From NCBI GenBank assembly GCA_964570665.1, contig CAZMZH010000016.1, positions 1-64,000 of the forward strand: a stretch of DNA of 64,000 nucleotides. Direction: 5' to 3'. Below, piece after piece: positions 53,305-62,836 of the stretch (the stretch's first letter is position 1; every line of letters begins with the position of its first letter). The stretch is from JAJDAT01 sp964570665. Lineage in GTDB: Bacteria > Nitrospinota > Nitrospinia > Nitrospinales > JAJDAT01. Both the position numbers and the translations under genes were made by a program. A model generated the notes under the pieces. The model was not told the DNA's origin. It saw only the letters and a list, made by a program, of their open reading frames with translations, and did not search any database.

Positions 53305-53332
53305 TGAGGAAACCTTTAAATATCATATTTGA

Positions 53333-54013
53333 TTAGGACGACAATAGAGATCTTTCGACTCGGTTAAGTTCGGATAAAATGGTTTCACGACACTCTTGCT
53401 GTTGAATCGCTTCTCTGAATTTAGAATCTTGTAGGGCATAAGCAAGACGCGATGTCATATGAATATGGCCTCGCGCGGTCAGACTAAGAATACAAAACAT
53501 AGCAAACACAGGCTCCTCATCAGTTGCCCCAAAAGTGATCGGTTGTTCCAAAAAAGAAAGCATGATTGTCGGTTGAGAAAGATTAAATATTAAAGGGCTT
53601 CGAGGATGGGGAATGGCTACACCATCGCCAATTCCCGTCAATCCCAACATTTCACGAGCCAGAATCAACTCAAAAACAAAACTCTGATCCTCCTCGGGAG
53701 GTAAGGGCAGACTTTGAACCAAAGACCTTATAATGGATTCCCGATCGCGCCCTTGCAACCGGTAGACTATTCCACCAGCCTCAAGAGACTTTTCCAGGGA
53801 GGGCTGGAGTACGCCTTTTTCTTTAGTTTCCTGAATTAGTTCCGGATTAAAAGATTTCTTATTAACTGTTGCCCATTCTAGAATTTCAGAACGAACAAAA
53901 CGATATTGATCGTTGATTTTATGAGCGGGAAATTTTTTCTCAGCAATCAAATGAAAAAGATTTTTTTCGGATATTCCCAAGAGCTTGGCAACGTCTTCAA
54001 TATTTAATTGCAT
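53333..54013 (-). CDS. HTH (excisionase-type) + PTS EIIA (PtsN-like) protein
   Basis: The 226-residue protein fuses a MerR/excisionase-like helix-turn-helix (1-50, NIEDVAKLLGISEKNLFHLIAEKKFPAHKINDQYRF) to an EIIA domain of the nitrogen/fructose class (about 85-220). The phosphorylatable His136 lies in IGDGVAIPHPRSPL. No PTS permease is adjacent, so it is probably regulatory. It lies 28 bp upstream of the hydrogenase-4-like genes in the same direction and is likely to control or belong to that operon. Confidence 0.85.
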   Translation of the reverse strand: MQLNIEDVAKLLGISEKNLFHLIAEKKFPAHKINDQYRFVRSEILEWATVNKKSFNPELIQETKEKGVLQPSLEKSLEAGGIVYRLQGRDRESIIRSLVQSLPLPPEEDQSFVFELILAREMLGLTGIGDGVAIPHPRSPLIFNLSQPTIMLSFLEQPITFGATDEEPVFAMFCILSLTARGHIHMTSRLAYALQDSKFREAIQQQECRETILSELNRVERSLLSS

Positions 54014-54208
54014 ATCAAAAATTCCTTTTATTACATTATAAAACTTGAAAAAACTTAGTTATCTATTTCCAAAATCAAATAAGATAAAGTAGATTCCCGC
54101 GAACCAGTTTTTAAGATTGTCGATTTTCTAGACAAATGTTAAAAAAATACCTATTCCAACTCACCTAAAGATATTAGAAATGAAATCAAAGCTAAATACT
54201 GTCTCCTT

Positions 54209-55192
54209 CTATTTCCGCATCCATTTAACGGTTGTGTCCCACCATTTTCCAATTCGTTCTTTAATTTTTCCCATACCTGTTTTCACTTTTTTCTCGTCTT
54301 TAAGAGATGTAGTTAGCTCATCAATTTCCTGATGAAGTCTGCGTACCTCCAAAGCTCGGCTTTCCCCAGTCTGCGCTTCATAGTCTTTCAGGTCGTCTGA
54401 AGCAAGTTCTAATGTCGCTAAAGCCTCTTCAGGCAAACCCTCATTCAATTGGATTTTTGCCAATTTCAAGTTGTCTGCGGCTTCAGCCAGAGGCAGTTCT
54501 ACTAAATAGGAACTAAAGGCAATCCCATTATCTTGAAGCGTGAACAAATCGTCATCCGCGTCTTCTTTCATATCTTCTTTAAGATCTTTCTTGGCCGCTT
54601 CCAACATACGGCGCGCAACCACCATATCCAGCTTCATAGAAGTGTGTTGATAAACCGAAAAATCTTCAAGAGGTACAATGGCCGATGGTTCATCTTTTTT
54701 TTCTTCAGCCTTTATAGCGTCGCTTTTTTTGCGAACCTGTAATATAGGAGTAATAATATCTTCCACATGTTGCTCGTCAAAAATATCCACATATCTCTGC
54801 GAAATATCTTCCTCATGGTGATACTGAGTATCTCCAGATTTTATATCGGTAACAACCTTACGTTTTGGAACCGCATTTTCGATTATACGAACTAACTTGA
54901 GGCCCTGATCTACATGGCTGATAGCGTCGGCTTTTTTTCCATCTGCAATCGCTTGCCGGGCTTCTTCAACATGATGCAATATCCGGCCTGAGGAAAGAGC
55001 CACAGCTTGATACTCTTTGTCGGTTAGAATAGCAAGCGCTTTAACGTCAGTAACGGCAGAGATTCTCGCCTTGATATTTTTGTTTTTGCTCGAAGCGTGG
55101 ACGACCGGATTTATCCCCAGGATAATCGTGAAAATAATTGCGAATAAAACGGCGATGTGAGCAGTGAAGAAAGAATTTTGTGCTTTAAACAT
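54209..55192 (-). CDS. YfdX-family exported protein
   Basis: Start chosen at ATG 55192 with AGGTGG six bases upstream; a GTG at 55201 is alternative. About 327 residues, a signal peptide (ending VHA), then two YfdX-like helical halves: DKEYQAVALSSGRILHHVEEARQAIADGKKADAISHVDQGLKLVRII and DNLKLAKIQLNEGLPEEALATLELASDDL. YfdX proteins are periplasmic, acid/stress-associated and poorly understood. Minus strand, between the diguanylate cyclase and the EIIA gene. Confidence 0.72.
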   Translation of the reverse strand: MFKAQNSFFTAHIAVLFAIIFTIILGINPVVHASSKNKNIKARISAVTDVKALAILTDKEYQAVALSSGRILHHVEEARQAIADGKKADAISHVDQGLKLVRIIENAVPKRKVVTDIKSGDTQYHHEEDISQRYVDIFDEQHVEDIITPILQVRKKSDAIKAEEKKDEPSAIVPLEDFSVYQHTSMKLDMVVARRMLEAAKKDLKEDMKEDADDDLFTLQDNGIAFSSYLVELPLAEAADNLKLAKIQLNEGLPEEALATLELASDDLKDYEAQTGESRALEVRRLHQEIDELTTSLKDEKKVKTGMGKIKERIGKWWDTTVKWMRK

Positions 55193-55241
55193 AATTTCCA
55201 CCTTTCTATTTTATTTATCAAAGACTTAAAATTAAGCAAAA

Positions 55242-55904
55242 TTAACTTTCATCAACGTTTTTTGAATGATTAATTTGTTTTTGTTTATACATTAGTTCGT
55301 CGGCCCGGTTTAAAAAATCCTCTGCGGATTCTTCTTGATTAAGACGAGTTAAACCAATTGATAAACCGGCGCCCCATGGTTTAAGCATACCTATCGCTGA
55401 TTCCATGATTTTATTCATTGTCTGTTCCGACCCTTCAATCGCATTTTCATTTTTTTGAGGCATTAATACGATAAACTCGTCTCCCCCAATTCGGTAACTC
55501 CTATCCGTTGCTTGACGAACCCCTGCCGCGACAATCTTAGCCAGTTCTTGTAATAATTTATCGCCAATTTGATGTCCATGCGTATCGTTGACCGCTTTAA
55601 AATGGTCCACATCGAGAAAAGCTATAATAAGGGAAGTATTCATTCGTCTGGCTCGATCCACTTCAGACTTAAGATCGATGTGAAACGTTCGCTTATTTTT
55701 TAGACCGGTTAATCCATCGGTTTGACTAAGCTTCTTTAACGCTTCCTCTTTTTGACGAATACGCCAAACCATCGCTCCAACGACTAAAGTCATTATGGCA
55801 TCCGTTATCCAATCCCTGGGAGTCTGAGGCAGATGACCAATCTCAATAACTTCGGTTACTGTTGGTATCAACGGTAAAAAATAAATGGTTTTACTCAATT
55901 TCAT
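55242..55904 (-). CDS. Diguanylate cyclase (GGDEF)
   Basis: The 220-residue protein has a short hydrophobic N-terminus (one or two membrane segments) and a full GGDEF domain: LTGLKNKRTF, LDVDHFKAVNDTHGHQIGD, and the active site RIGGDEF (140-144). The product-inhibition RxxD site is QATD here, so feedback inhibition is probably lost. It makes cyclic di-GMP. It ends 50 bp before the YfdX gene start and begins 3 bp after the SulP stop, suggesting co-transcription. Confidence 0.88.
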   Translation of the reverse strand: MKLSKTIYFLPLIPTVTEVIEIGHLPQTPRDWITDAIMTLVVGAMVWRIRQKEEALKKLSQTDGLTGLKNKRTFHIDLKSEVDRARRMNTSLIIAFLDVDHFKAVNDTHGHQIGDKLLQELAKIVAAGVRQATDRSYRIGGDEFIVLMPQKNENAIEGSEQTMNKIMESAIGMLKPWGAGLSIGLTRLNQEESAEDFLNRADELMYKQKQINHSKNVDES

Positions 55905-55907
55905 TTA

Positions 55908-57635
55908 TTAATCTCCAATAAGGGTCTTGCATTTAGAAATCGCGTCTTCAATTGCGGGAAAATAGTTTGTTCCTTGTAGATCTTCCACGGCCCGTACTTG
56001 ACGAAGAACCTCCATAACATGAGAAGGGGTATTACAAAAAATAACTTTTTTGCCGATTTCTTTGGCTTTTGTCGCTAAATCCTCTAAAGCATAAGCGGCG
56101 GATAAATCTATCATCGTTACGTCTTTAAGTTTAATTATTAAAACCTGGTGATTATCCGCATTTTGATAAGCGTCTTCCATTTGTTTGACAGATCCAAAAA
56201 ATAAAGGACCTTTAGGACTTAATACTTTAATCTTGCCTTTTATTTCATCCGGAATTGAGGTGGATTCATCAACAAAAGTTTCCAAATAACTTATTTGAGG
56301 TTTGTATACTTTTGAGATTTCATAAACAAAGCGAAAAAAGGCTAATATTACGCCGATTGCCATGGCTACTAATAAGTCTTCTACTATCGTTATTGTGAGA
56401 ACTACCCAGAACACCATCTTATCGGTCGTAGGAAGTTTATTGAGGACAGGCAATATCCTATAATCCAGGATATCGATTCCAACCTTAAATAGAATAGCCG
56501 CAAGACACGCAAGCGGAATTTTTTCTGCATAGGGTCCTAAACCCAATACCAGGGAGAGTAAAACTAATCCATGCACTACCGCGGCCAACGGAGTTTTGCC
56601 TCCAGACTGAATATTTGCCACCGTTCTCATAGTAGCTGTCGCTGTTGTTAATCCTCCAACAAGACCGGCGGCGCAATTAGCTAATCCCTGACCAAACGAT
56701 TCACGGTCGCTGCTGTGTTTTTCTCCTGTCATTTGATCGGCCACAATACAAGTCAATAAAGAGTCGAAAACAGCTAATCCAGCCAAAGAAGCGGCTGGCC
56801 AAAACAGCTCGCCAAATTGAGTAAAATCCGGCCAATAGAGATCTGGAAAACCTGTAGGGATATTTCCGATGTATTCAATGTTAAATCTTCCAAAATTAGC
56901 GATTGCAGTTCCAAGAAGTAAGCCCAAGAGAGGTCCTGGAACTTTTTGCATTTTTGGATACTTTTCTCCCAACTTCGGCCATAGCAATAAAAGCGCTAAT
57001 GTGGGTATGGACACCATTATCGCTTGCGGATTAATATGCTGTATTGCAAAGGGGATATCTTCAATTCCTTCCATAACGGAATGGGGGGCGGGCAACCCCA
57101 AAAATGAGTCAAATTCGAGAATCATAACGATCACTCCAATCCCGCACATAAACCCGGCTACCACAGAATAAGGAGTGAAATAGATAAGCCGGGAAACTCC
57201 TATTAGGGAAATTCCAATTAAGATAATTCCGCTGAAAAAAATTATTGAAAAAGCTATGTTTAAGTCAGGCTCTCCCGAGGCCAACCGATAACCCACCATG
57301 ATCATGGCTAGCTGAGCCATTTTAGGCCCAGTGGGTCCGCTCACGCCAACACGCGATCCTCCAAACAACCCCCCAATAATCCCTCCGGCAATTGCTCCCC
57401 ACATACCGGTAATTGCTCCCAATCCGGATCCGACTCCAAAGGCCAACGCCAACGGAAGGGCAATTATCGCCACAACTATCCCAGAGAGTATGTCTTGTGA
57501 AATATTGGTAGACATTATTTTTATATTAGCCCAGGGATTAATTTCTTTTAAACTGTGCGCTAAAGTATCTTTTACAAATATGAAAATGTTTTTAGTTTCG
57601 TCCGGATTGTTTTTTAAAAATAAATCTGATTTCAT
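55908..57635 (-). CDS. SulP-family anion transporter with STAS domain
   Basis: The 575-residue protein has about 12-14 membrane helices (50-450) with SulP motifs DILSGIVVAIIALPLALAFGVGSG, GSRVGVSGPTGPKMAQLAMI and FGQGLANCAAGLVGG. A C-terminal STAS domain (about 465-560, VLIIKLKDVTMIDLSAAYALEDL) follows. SulP members move sulfate or bicarbonate. The hydrogenase-4-like complex downstream makes bicarbonate or another respiratory anion thinkable, but substrate is not readable. Confidence 0.87.
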   Translation of the reverse strand: MKSDLFLKNNPDETKNIFIFVKDTLAHSLKEINPWANIKIMSTNISQDILSGIVVAIIALPLALAFGVGSGLGAITGMWGAIAGGIIGGLFGGSRVGVSGPTGPKMAQLAMIMVGYRLASGEPDLNIAFSIIFFSGIILIGISLIGVSRLIYFTPYSVVAGFMCGIGVIVMILEFDSFLGLPAPHSVMEGIEDIPFAIQHINPQAIMVSIPTLALLLLWPKLGEKYPKMQKVPGPLLGLLLGTAIANFGRFNIEYIGNIPTGFPDLYWPDFTQFGELFWPAASLAGLAVFDSLLTCIVADQMTGEKHSSDRESFGQGLANCAAGLVGGLTTATATMRTVANIQSGGKTPLAAVVHGLVLLSLVLGLGPYAEKIPLACLAAILFKVGIDILDYRILPVLNKLPTTDKMVFWVVLTITIVEDLLVAMAIGVILAFFRFVYEISKVYKPQISYLETFVDESTSIPDEIKGKIKVLSPKGPLFFGSVKQMEDAYQNADNHQVLIIKLKDVTMIDLSAAYALEDLATKAKEIGKKVIFCNTPSHVMEVLRQVRAVEDLQGTNYFPAIEDAISKCKTLIGD

Positions 57636-57857
57636 CTAAATTAAGTTTCCTGTTAATAAATTATCGACTTGCCACTTCTTGGGTGTAAATGAGTGGCAAT
57701 AAAACCTTTATTTCGAGAAAATTGCGCTATTTAAGGTAAAAAAATACCTTCTGAAGGCAATAAGCCTCCTCTAGCTCTTAAAGCGAAGCGCCCGAAAAGC
57801 TCAAATGATAATTAAATCTAAAGTCGTTAGATTTTGGAAAAGCTGAAAACGATTGAA

Positions 57858-58262
57858 CTAACCTAAATTAGGAGGAGAACGCGGGGAGTTGATGAGGGTT
57901 GAAGGCGGAAACAAATTTGAATTAGAATCTAAAACACTATGGGATGCAGGATCGATAAATTCTTGAAAATGAAACAAGAAGATGGGATCATCATCGTCGT
58001 TTTCGTCCATTAAAAGATTGTTCGACCAATCCAGATTGGAAGAAACGCGATGACTTGGAACAAACGATATATCCGAAACGGGGAATTTTAAAAAGGCATG
58101 ATTAGAGATTAACTTATTGGAGTTTACTTTTTCTAAAAAACCAAGAGGAATAATTGCTAATGAAAATAAAAGTAGAACCCAATGTGTGGTAAAAACAAGG
58201 CGAGATTTAAAGAAAAATTTTCTTTTAAAATTTAAGTTAGGAAAGTGGAATATTTTTTTCAT
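57858..58262 (-). CDS. Hypothetical protein with one membrane segment
   Basis: A 134-residue ORF with a positively charged N-terminus, a hydrophobic helix (about 26-43) and a Ser/Asn/Asp-rich remainder. No family recognised. It follows the recombinase gene by 12 bp on the same strand, so it may be its co-transcribed partner. No cysteine or repeat motif. Confidence 0.4.
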   Translation of the reverse strand: MKKIFHFPNLNFKRKFFFKSRLVFTTHWVLLLFSLAIIPLGFLEKVNSNKLISNHAFLKFPVSDISFVPSHRVSSNLDWSNNLLMDENDDDDPIFLFHFQEFIDPASHSVLDSNSNLFPPSTLINSPRSPPNLG

Positions 58263-58273
58263 TAAAAATATTG

Positions 58274-58951
58274 TTAAATGATTTCTAAAAATAAATCCGG
58301 ATTTATAACTATTTTATTTTTTATTCCTATGTAGCAAATACTCATTAGGGAAATCATTTCTATCACCCTTTTTTTTGCTCCTATTTCTTCTTCTAAATAA
58401 CTTTGGGTCATTTGCAAACTTTGGTGCCCTGCTAACTCTTGAACATCCTTTAAACTTCCGCCTGCCATTAGAATATTCTTGGCGCAACTTGTAATGAATG
58501 TTCTCCGGCCCGAATGCGATGAAAACCCATCAAATCCTAATTTGCGATATAGTTTACCAAACCAAAGCACAAGCGAATGAGGAACCATTTTAACTTCCCG
58601 TTCAGAACGAATAATATAATCGTTCCGCTTTGGAAGAGGATTGCCTGTAAATGTCTTTTCTGCCATTAAAATTTTTAATTCTTCGAGAGATTCTTTTAAC
58701 CTCTTATTTAGAGGAATATTTCTTGAGCATTTGCCCGAGGGATCTTTAAAAGCAATTTCATTTCCAATATTCCCTTCCCCATCCAAAACCATCCCCCAAT
58801 TTAGATCGGCAATTTCGCTCACCCTTAAACCAGCCTTAAGGTTTAAAAGGAAAATCACCCTATCCCTTTTTGGATAACGGGTGGTTTCTAAATAATGAAG
58901 AATTCCTTTAATTTGCGCGTCAGAGAGAATTTTAGCTTGTCGAAAAGGCAT
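58274..58951 (-). CDS. Tyrosine recombinase, catalytic domain only
   Basis: The 225-residue protein contains the whole catalytic set: Arg43 (AGLRVSEI), Lys74, His146 and Arg149 (SHSGRR), His176 (LAGHQSL) and Tyr185 (TQSYLE). It lacks the usual N-terminal SAM-like core-binding domain of XerC/D and phage integrases. Single-domain members exist in integrative elements. I see no attachment repeats beside it, so its substrate site is unknown. Confidence 0.82.
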   Translation of the reverse strand: MPFRQAKILSDAQIKGILHYLETTRYPKRDRVIFLLNLKAGLRVSEIADLNWGMVLDGEGNIGNEIAFKDPSGKCSRNIPLNKRLKESLEELKILMAEKTFTGNPLPKRNDYIIRSEREVKMVPHSLVLWFGKLYRKLGFDGFSSHSGRRTFITSCAKNILMAGGSLKDVQELAGHQSLQMTQSYLEEEIGAKKRVIEMISLMSICYIGIKNKIVINPDLFLEII

Positions 58952-59483
58952 AAGTTGGTTCCCAAAAATCGTGTTATGAATGGTTTTCGTAATTTAAAAT
59001 ACGGTTTAAGAAAAGTTAGAAAAAAGCTTTAAAAAGCGATTTTTTTTAAACTTAATTTAACTTTAAAATCTTAAAAGTAAAATATTAGTAGCAAGCCATA
59101 TTAACCTTACCCTATTCATATTCCAAGTGTTTTTAGGTTTAATGATTTCCCCACTATCTTGGCGGCAACCAACCTAAGAGTTATAAGAGAATACATATCG
59201 TAGTAGTCCCCAGGTCTAGCCCTATTTCTAAAATCAAAATTAATAAGATATCTACAGCATGAAACCCAAATCGTTTACTTAAAAAATTATAATTTTTAAT
59301 AAAGCTGGAATACCAACGAAAAGAGGCAAAGGCTAGGTAGGAGCGCTTCGGCCTCTCTCGCGGTATTCCCCTACCAGAAATTACGTTGGCAGGTATCCAA
59401 ATTAATCCCTAAGACATCAACTAATTTTTTAACCAACCAGGTCTGCATAATTCAATTATTATTTTTAGGCAATTCCCAAAAAA
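58952..59483. other. AT-rich intergenic region, no gene found
   Basis: About 530 bp. A GC-richer patch at 59322-59390 (GGCTAGGTAGGAGCGCTTCG and onward) stands out, but I can fold no convincing RNA from it. It may contain a recombination site of the neighbouring recombinase. Confidence 0.4.
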
Positions 59484-60233
59484 TTAGATTAAAGATGATT
59501 TTCCAAACTCCAAATAACTTGGAGGTATAGTGGAACTGTCCGTGTTTGCATTTGTCAATTGTGCCAATGTTAAATTAACAACCCCTTCAAAATCGGTTCC
59601 TTTTAAATTAGCGTGTTTAAAAATTGCTCCCGTTAGATCCGAGTTCTCAAAATTAACTCCTGTTAAATTCGCGTAGCTAAAATCCGCCAATGAGAGGTCA
59701 GCCCCGCGAACCAGAGCGTTGGTTAAATCCGCTTTAAAAAAATTTGCGCGATGGGATTTAACGTCTCCCAGCCGAGAATCCCGCAAATTAGCGTTTTTAA
59801 ACTCCGCATTCATGAGAATGGCGCCTCGTAAATTAATTTTGCTTAGTTTGGCGTTATGGAATTTAGCGTTTTTCAAGTTTGATTGAGTTAAATTAGCGTT
59901 TGTTAAGTCCGAACCATTCAATTTAATATTCTGCAAATCAGCTCCAACCAAATGAATTTCGCTTAAATTACATCCGCTTAAATCTAAATTGCTAAAATTA
60001 GCTGATTCAATCGATTTTCCGCTCAAATCCATTCTAAAAATATTAAAGTCCGAAATCGTTTCCTTTAATTTTTTAATAAGAATAGGCTTATCTTGCGATC
60101 CCGAATATAGCTCATACAAAGAGTTCAACAAAGAACTCTTTTGACTTTCATCCATTAATTTTTTTTGTGTCAACAGTTCGATGAACGCTTCTAAAAACGA
60201 GATTAATTTAATATCATCCGCATTCCCAACCAT
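59484..60233 (-). CDS. Pentapeptide-repeat protein
   Basis: The 249-residue protein has a helical N-terminus (about 1-65). About 30 consecutive pentapeptides A(D/N)LxX follow (e.g. SNLDLSGCNLSEIHLVGADL, NANLRDSRLGDVKSHRANFFK), forming a right-handed quadrilateral beta helix. A short tail follows. Such proteins often mimic DNA or bind partners. A second pentapeptide gene lies divergently at 60730. Confidence 0.85.
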   Translation of the reverse strand: MVGNADDIKLISFLEAFIELLTQKKLMDESQKSSLLNSLYELYSGSQDKPILIKKLKETISDFNIFRMDLSGKSIESANFSNLDLSGCNLSEIHLVGADLQNIKLNGSDLTNANLTQSNLKNAKFHNAKLSKINLRGAILMNAEFKNANLRDSRLGDVKSHRANFFKADLTNALVRGADLSLADFSYANLTGVNFENSDLTGAIFKHANLKGTDFEGVVNLTLAQLTNANTDSSTIPPSYLEFGKSSLI

Positions 60234-60280
60234 AATAAATTCTCCATAAATAAACCGACTTAAATTTTATTTCAAGCCGT

Positions 60281-60505
60281 TCAATATTTCCCATGATATT
60301 TTTTGAGCCAGAATGTTTTTCGGTTAACGTTCCAATATCTAGAACTTGTTTTTGAAGATTGCAGTTGGCCTTGTCTCTCAAATGTTTTTCCTAGAAATCT
60401 TACCTTCTTAAGTTCTTTTTTACCTCTCTGATCTTCAACACTTTCCTTTTGAGACTGTCTTTTTTGTGACTCGATAGGCGATTCCTTATCTGTAAAACAG
60501 TTCAA
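60281..60505 (-). CDS. Doubtful small basic protein
   Basis: A 74-codon frame (TTG start) rich in Lys, Gln and Ser, containing KKVRFLGKTFERQGQ. No family known. It lies in the promoter-side gap between the two pentapeptide genes and is preceded by AGGAG, so translation is possible but unsupported otherwise. Confidence 0.25.
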   Translation of the reverse strand: MNCFTDKESPIESQKRQSQKESVEDQRGKKELKKVRFLGKTFERQGQLQSSKTSSRYWNVNRKTFWLKKYHGKY

Positions 60506-60592
60506 ATTTTATCTCCTAGCCCTAAACTTAATAAAGAGTAATAAAAAATCTATTTCATAATTTTATAACTAGTTTTATGTTGTGTCAAGGGG

Positions 60593-60718
60593 AAAAACTA
60601 GATATAATATTATTTTTATTAAATTATTATTTATTGTAAACCCCTTTTAAAGCAGTTTTTTGGTTTTTTTAAAGCATATTTTAATAACATTATTATTATA
60701 ATTTTATATCTAGTTTTT
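60593..60718. repeat. 15-bp inverted repeat upstream of the pentapeptide gene
   Basis: AAAAACTAGATATAA (60593-60607) and its exact complement TTATATCTAGTTTTT (60704-60718) flank 96 bp of very AT-rich DNA. A related ATAACTAGTTTTAT lies at 60564-60577. It may be an operator pair or the ends of a lost mini-element. Confidence 0.5.
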
Positions 60719-60729
60719 CTATATATTCA

Positions 60730-61206
60730 ATGATAATCCAAGAATACACCTATCTAATTGATTTTGAAGAAATTAACTTGAGTGGAGTCAACCTTAGCAA
60801 AAGAAATATGGAGGGAATTAATTTTTTTAAAGCCCAGCTTTTTCAAACTGATTTGACGGGTTCGAATTTAACCAAAGTGAATTTAGGTTTAGCCAATTTG
60901 AGAGGAGCAAAACTTAATTTAGCGAATCTGGAATCGGCCAATTTAAGCGACGTCGACCTGACTTGGGCGGACTTAAAGAAAACCAATTTAAAGTTCGCCA
61001 ATCTTGCGGGCGCGACATTTCGCTGGGCTCGCTTTAACGATACTGATTTAAGGGGGGCCGACCTTCGGTTTGCTAAGCATTTAACCATTGAGCAATTAAA
61101 AAAAGCTCGGCTGGACAAGAAAACCCGTTTTCCAGAGCATATCGCTATTAATTGGAAAACGGACTCCTCTTTTGTTTTTAACGAACTGATCTCTAACGAA
61201 ATTTAG
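60730..61206 (+). CDS. Pentapeptide-repeat protein (short)
   Basis: The 158-residue protein is mostly pentapeptides from residue 13 to 120, e.g. FQTDLTGSNLTKVNLGLANLRGAKLNLANLESANL. The C-terminal segment is HLTIEQLKKARLDKKTRFPEH, similar in position to the LTLAQLTNA tail of the divergent paralogue. No ribosome site is obvious. Role unknown. Confidence 0.82.
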   Translation: MIIQEYTYLIDFEEINLSGVNLSKRNMEGINFFKAQLFQTDLTGSNLTKVNLGLANLRGAKLNLANLESANLSDVDLTWADLKKTNLKFANLAGATFRWARFNDTDLRGADLRFAKHLTIEQLKKARLDKKTRFPEHIAINWKTDSSFVFNELISNEI

Positions 61207-61290
61207 TTAAATAAAAAGGGTTTCTACAAATTCTATATAAATATTTTTAAGCAACTAAGTCATTATCCCTAAACCTAACAAGATACTCTC

Positions 61291-62820
61291 ATGAGCCGAT
61301 CCTTTAAAAGAATAGTCGAAATTTCCTCCAAGAATATAAGGAGATATTCAAAGGACCTTTCTTCTATTTGGACGCAAATCTTAAACGGTAAAAGAATTGA
61401 TTGCTTAGAACAGTTAGATCAAATTTCCAAAATCAAAGAATTATTACTTATTGAGTTTTCGTCTTTGGATTGCAGAGAAAATCCTCACCATAAACATTCC
61501 CTCCTAAAAAACGTCTTCCTTTGTCAGGATGATTCAATAGACATGGGCAAACTCGACATTAAATTTGATTGCGTTAATTGGCCGTTAAAAGGAGAAATTT
61601 TAAAAAAGGCTATAAAGGGTTTCGGAAATGATGTTAGGCATTTACTTCGTTATCTATTAATGCCTATTGGTATCGCCCGCCCGGTAAATACCCTTTTTAA
61701 ATCAGGTGGAACTCCTTTGGTTAAAAGTCCTCATCTGGCGCAAAAAATTGGTATTTCGTCAGAAAACCTTCGCTTTAAATTAGAAGGTGAAAGTCAAATA
61801 AGTGGAAGCTATAAAGACAGGGTCACGTCAACCGCTATATCGGCGGTAGAAGATTTGATTCATTGGAATGCCTTGTCTGACGATTCCCTTCAAAAAAATA
61901 TCAGAGAATCCATTCGAATTGGTTGCGCTTCAACAGGTAATTTGGCCATTGCCACGTTAGAGCATGCCAAGCGTTGCGGTTTTAAAGCACAGGTTTTTGT
62001 TCCCGACCATTTAGGGGAGGAAAAATTTTCCGCCATGAGAAAAGCCCTCTTACTGGAAGACGGATCCCCTAACGGGGAGATTATCCGTGCCGGAAATTTT
62101 GACGCAATCAACGCTATGTTAAGTCAGTTATACGATTATTATCCCTGGCTTTTAACGGTCAACGTCAATTTAAGACCGCGATATAAAAATGGCGCTAAGA
62201 CTTTAATGTATGAAATTGCCGAACAAATGGACTGGCGTTTGCCCAATACTTTTAATGTCATTATGGCCTTAGCCGGAGGAACCTCTTCATCAAGCGTCGT
62301 AGAAGCATTCTTGGAATTAAAAGAGCTGGACCTTATAGATAAAAAAACACAAATGAAACTCTGGATTATTCAACCCGAAGGTTGCGATACCGTTGCTTCT
62401 TCGGCAATGAAAAAGGATCCAAACTCGAAATTCATAAAAAACCCCAAGAGTATCGCCGATTCTTTACTCATTGGCTATCCCGGAGATGCCGAGGCTCCGC
62501 TTAGATATGCTATTGAAAATAATGGGGGAGGATGCCTGCTTGACGATACGGAAATCGAAAAAGGAACGTGGGAGTTTAATAAATCTTCACTAGCGCTTCA
62601 TGGAACGGAGCATGCCGGCGGTCTTGAGTGGGCAGGAGCAAAAAAATTAATTCTATCTGGAATGATACCTACAAATGAAACAACAATCGTCATTATTACA
62701 GGATCGGATCGTTCCAGGTTTGCCGACCAATATATTCCAAAACTTGCGAGAGGAGAATATAGGATTGATGGTCTTCAAGATTACAAAGATTTGATGAGAA
62801 CGTTGAAAATTTCAACTTGA
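61291..62820 (+). CDS. PLP-dependent enzyme, threonine-synthase-like
   Basis: The 509-residue protein has a fold-type II PLP core from about 130: FKSGGTPLVKSP, SGSYKDRVTS with the Schiff-base Lys175, GCASTGNLAIATLEHAKRCGFKAQVFVPDHLG, MALAGGTSSSSVVEAF (phosphate-binding glycines) and VIITGSDRSRF. The first 125 residues are extra. Threonine synthase acts on phosphohomoserine, but related enzymes make diaminopropionate or other unusual amino acids. Its pairing with an ATP-grasp gene 16 bp downstream suggests specialised metabolism. Confidence 0.78.
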   Translation: MSRSFKRIVEISSKNIRRYSKDLSSIWTQILNGKRIDCLEQLDQISKIKELLLIEFSSLDCRENPHHKHSLLKNVFLCQDDSIDMGKLDIKFDCVNWPLKGEILKKAIKGFGNDVRHLLRYLLMPIGIARPVNTLFKSGGTPLVKSPHLAQKIGISSENLRFKLEGESQISGSYKDRVTSTAISAVEDLIHWNALSDDSLQKNIRESIRIGCASTGNLAIATLEHAKRCGFKAQVFVPDHLGEEKFSAMRKALLLEDGSPNGEIIRAGNFDAINAMLSQLYDYYPWLLTVNVNLRPRYKNGAKTLMYEIAEQMDWRLPNTFNVIMALAGGTSSSSVVEAFLELKELDLIDKKTQMKLWIIQPEGCDTVASSAMKKDPNSKFIKNPKSIADSLLIGYPGDAEAPLRYAIENNGGGCLLDDTEIEKGTWEFNKSSLALHGTEHAGGLEWAGAKKLILSGMIPTNETTIVIITGSDRSRFADQYIPKLARGEYRIDGLQDYKDLMRTLKIST

Positions 62821-62836
62821 AGAATGAGATAAAGAT

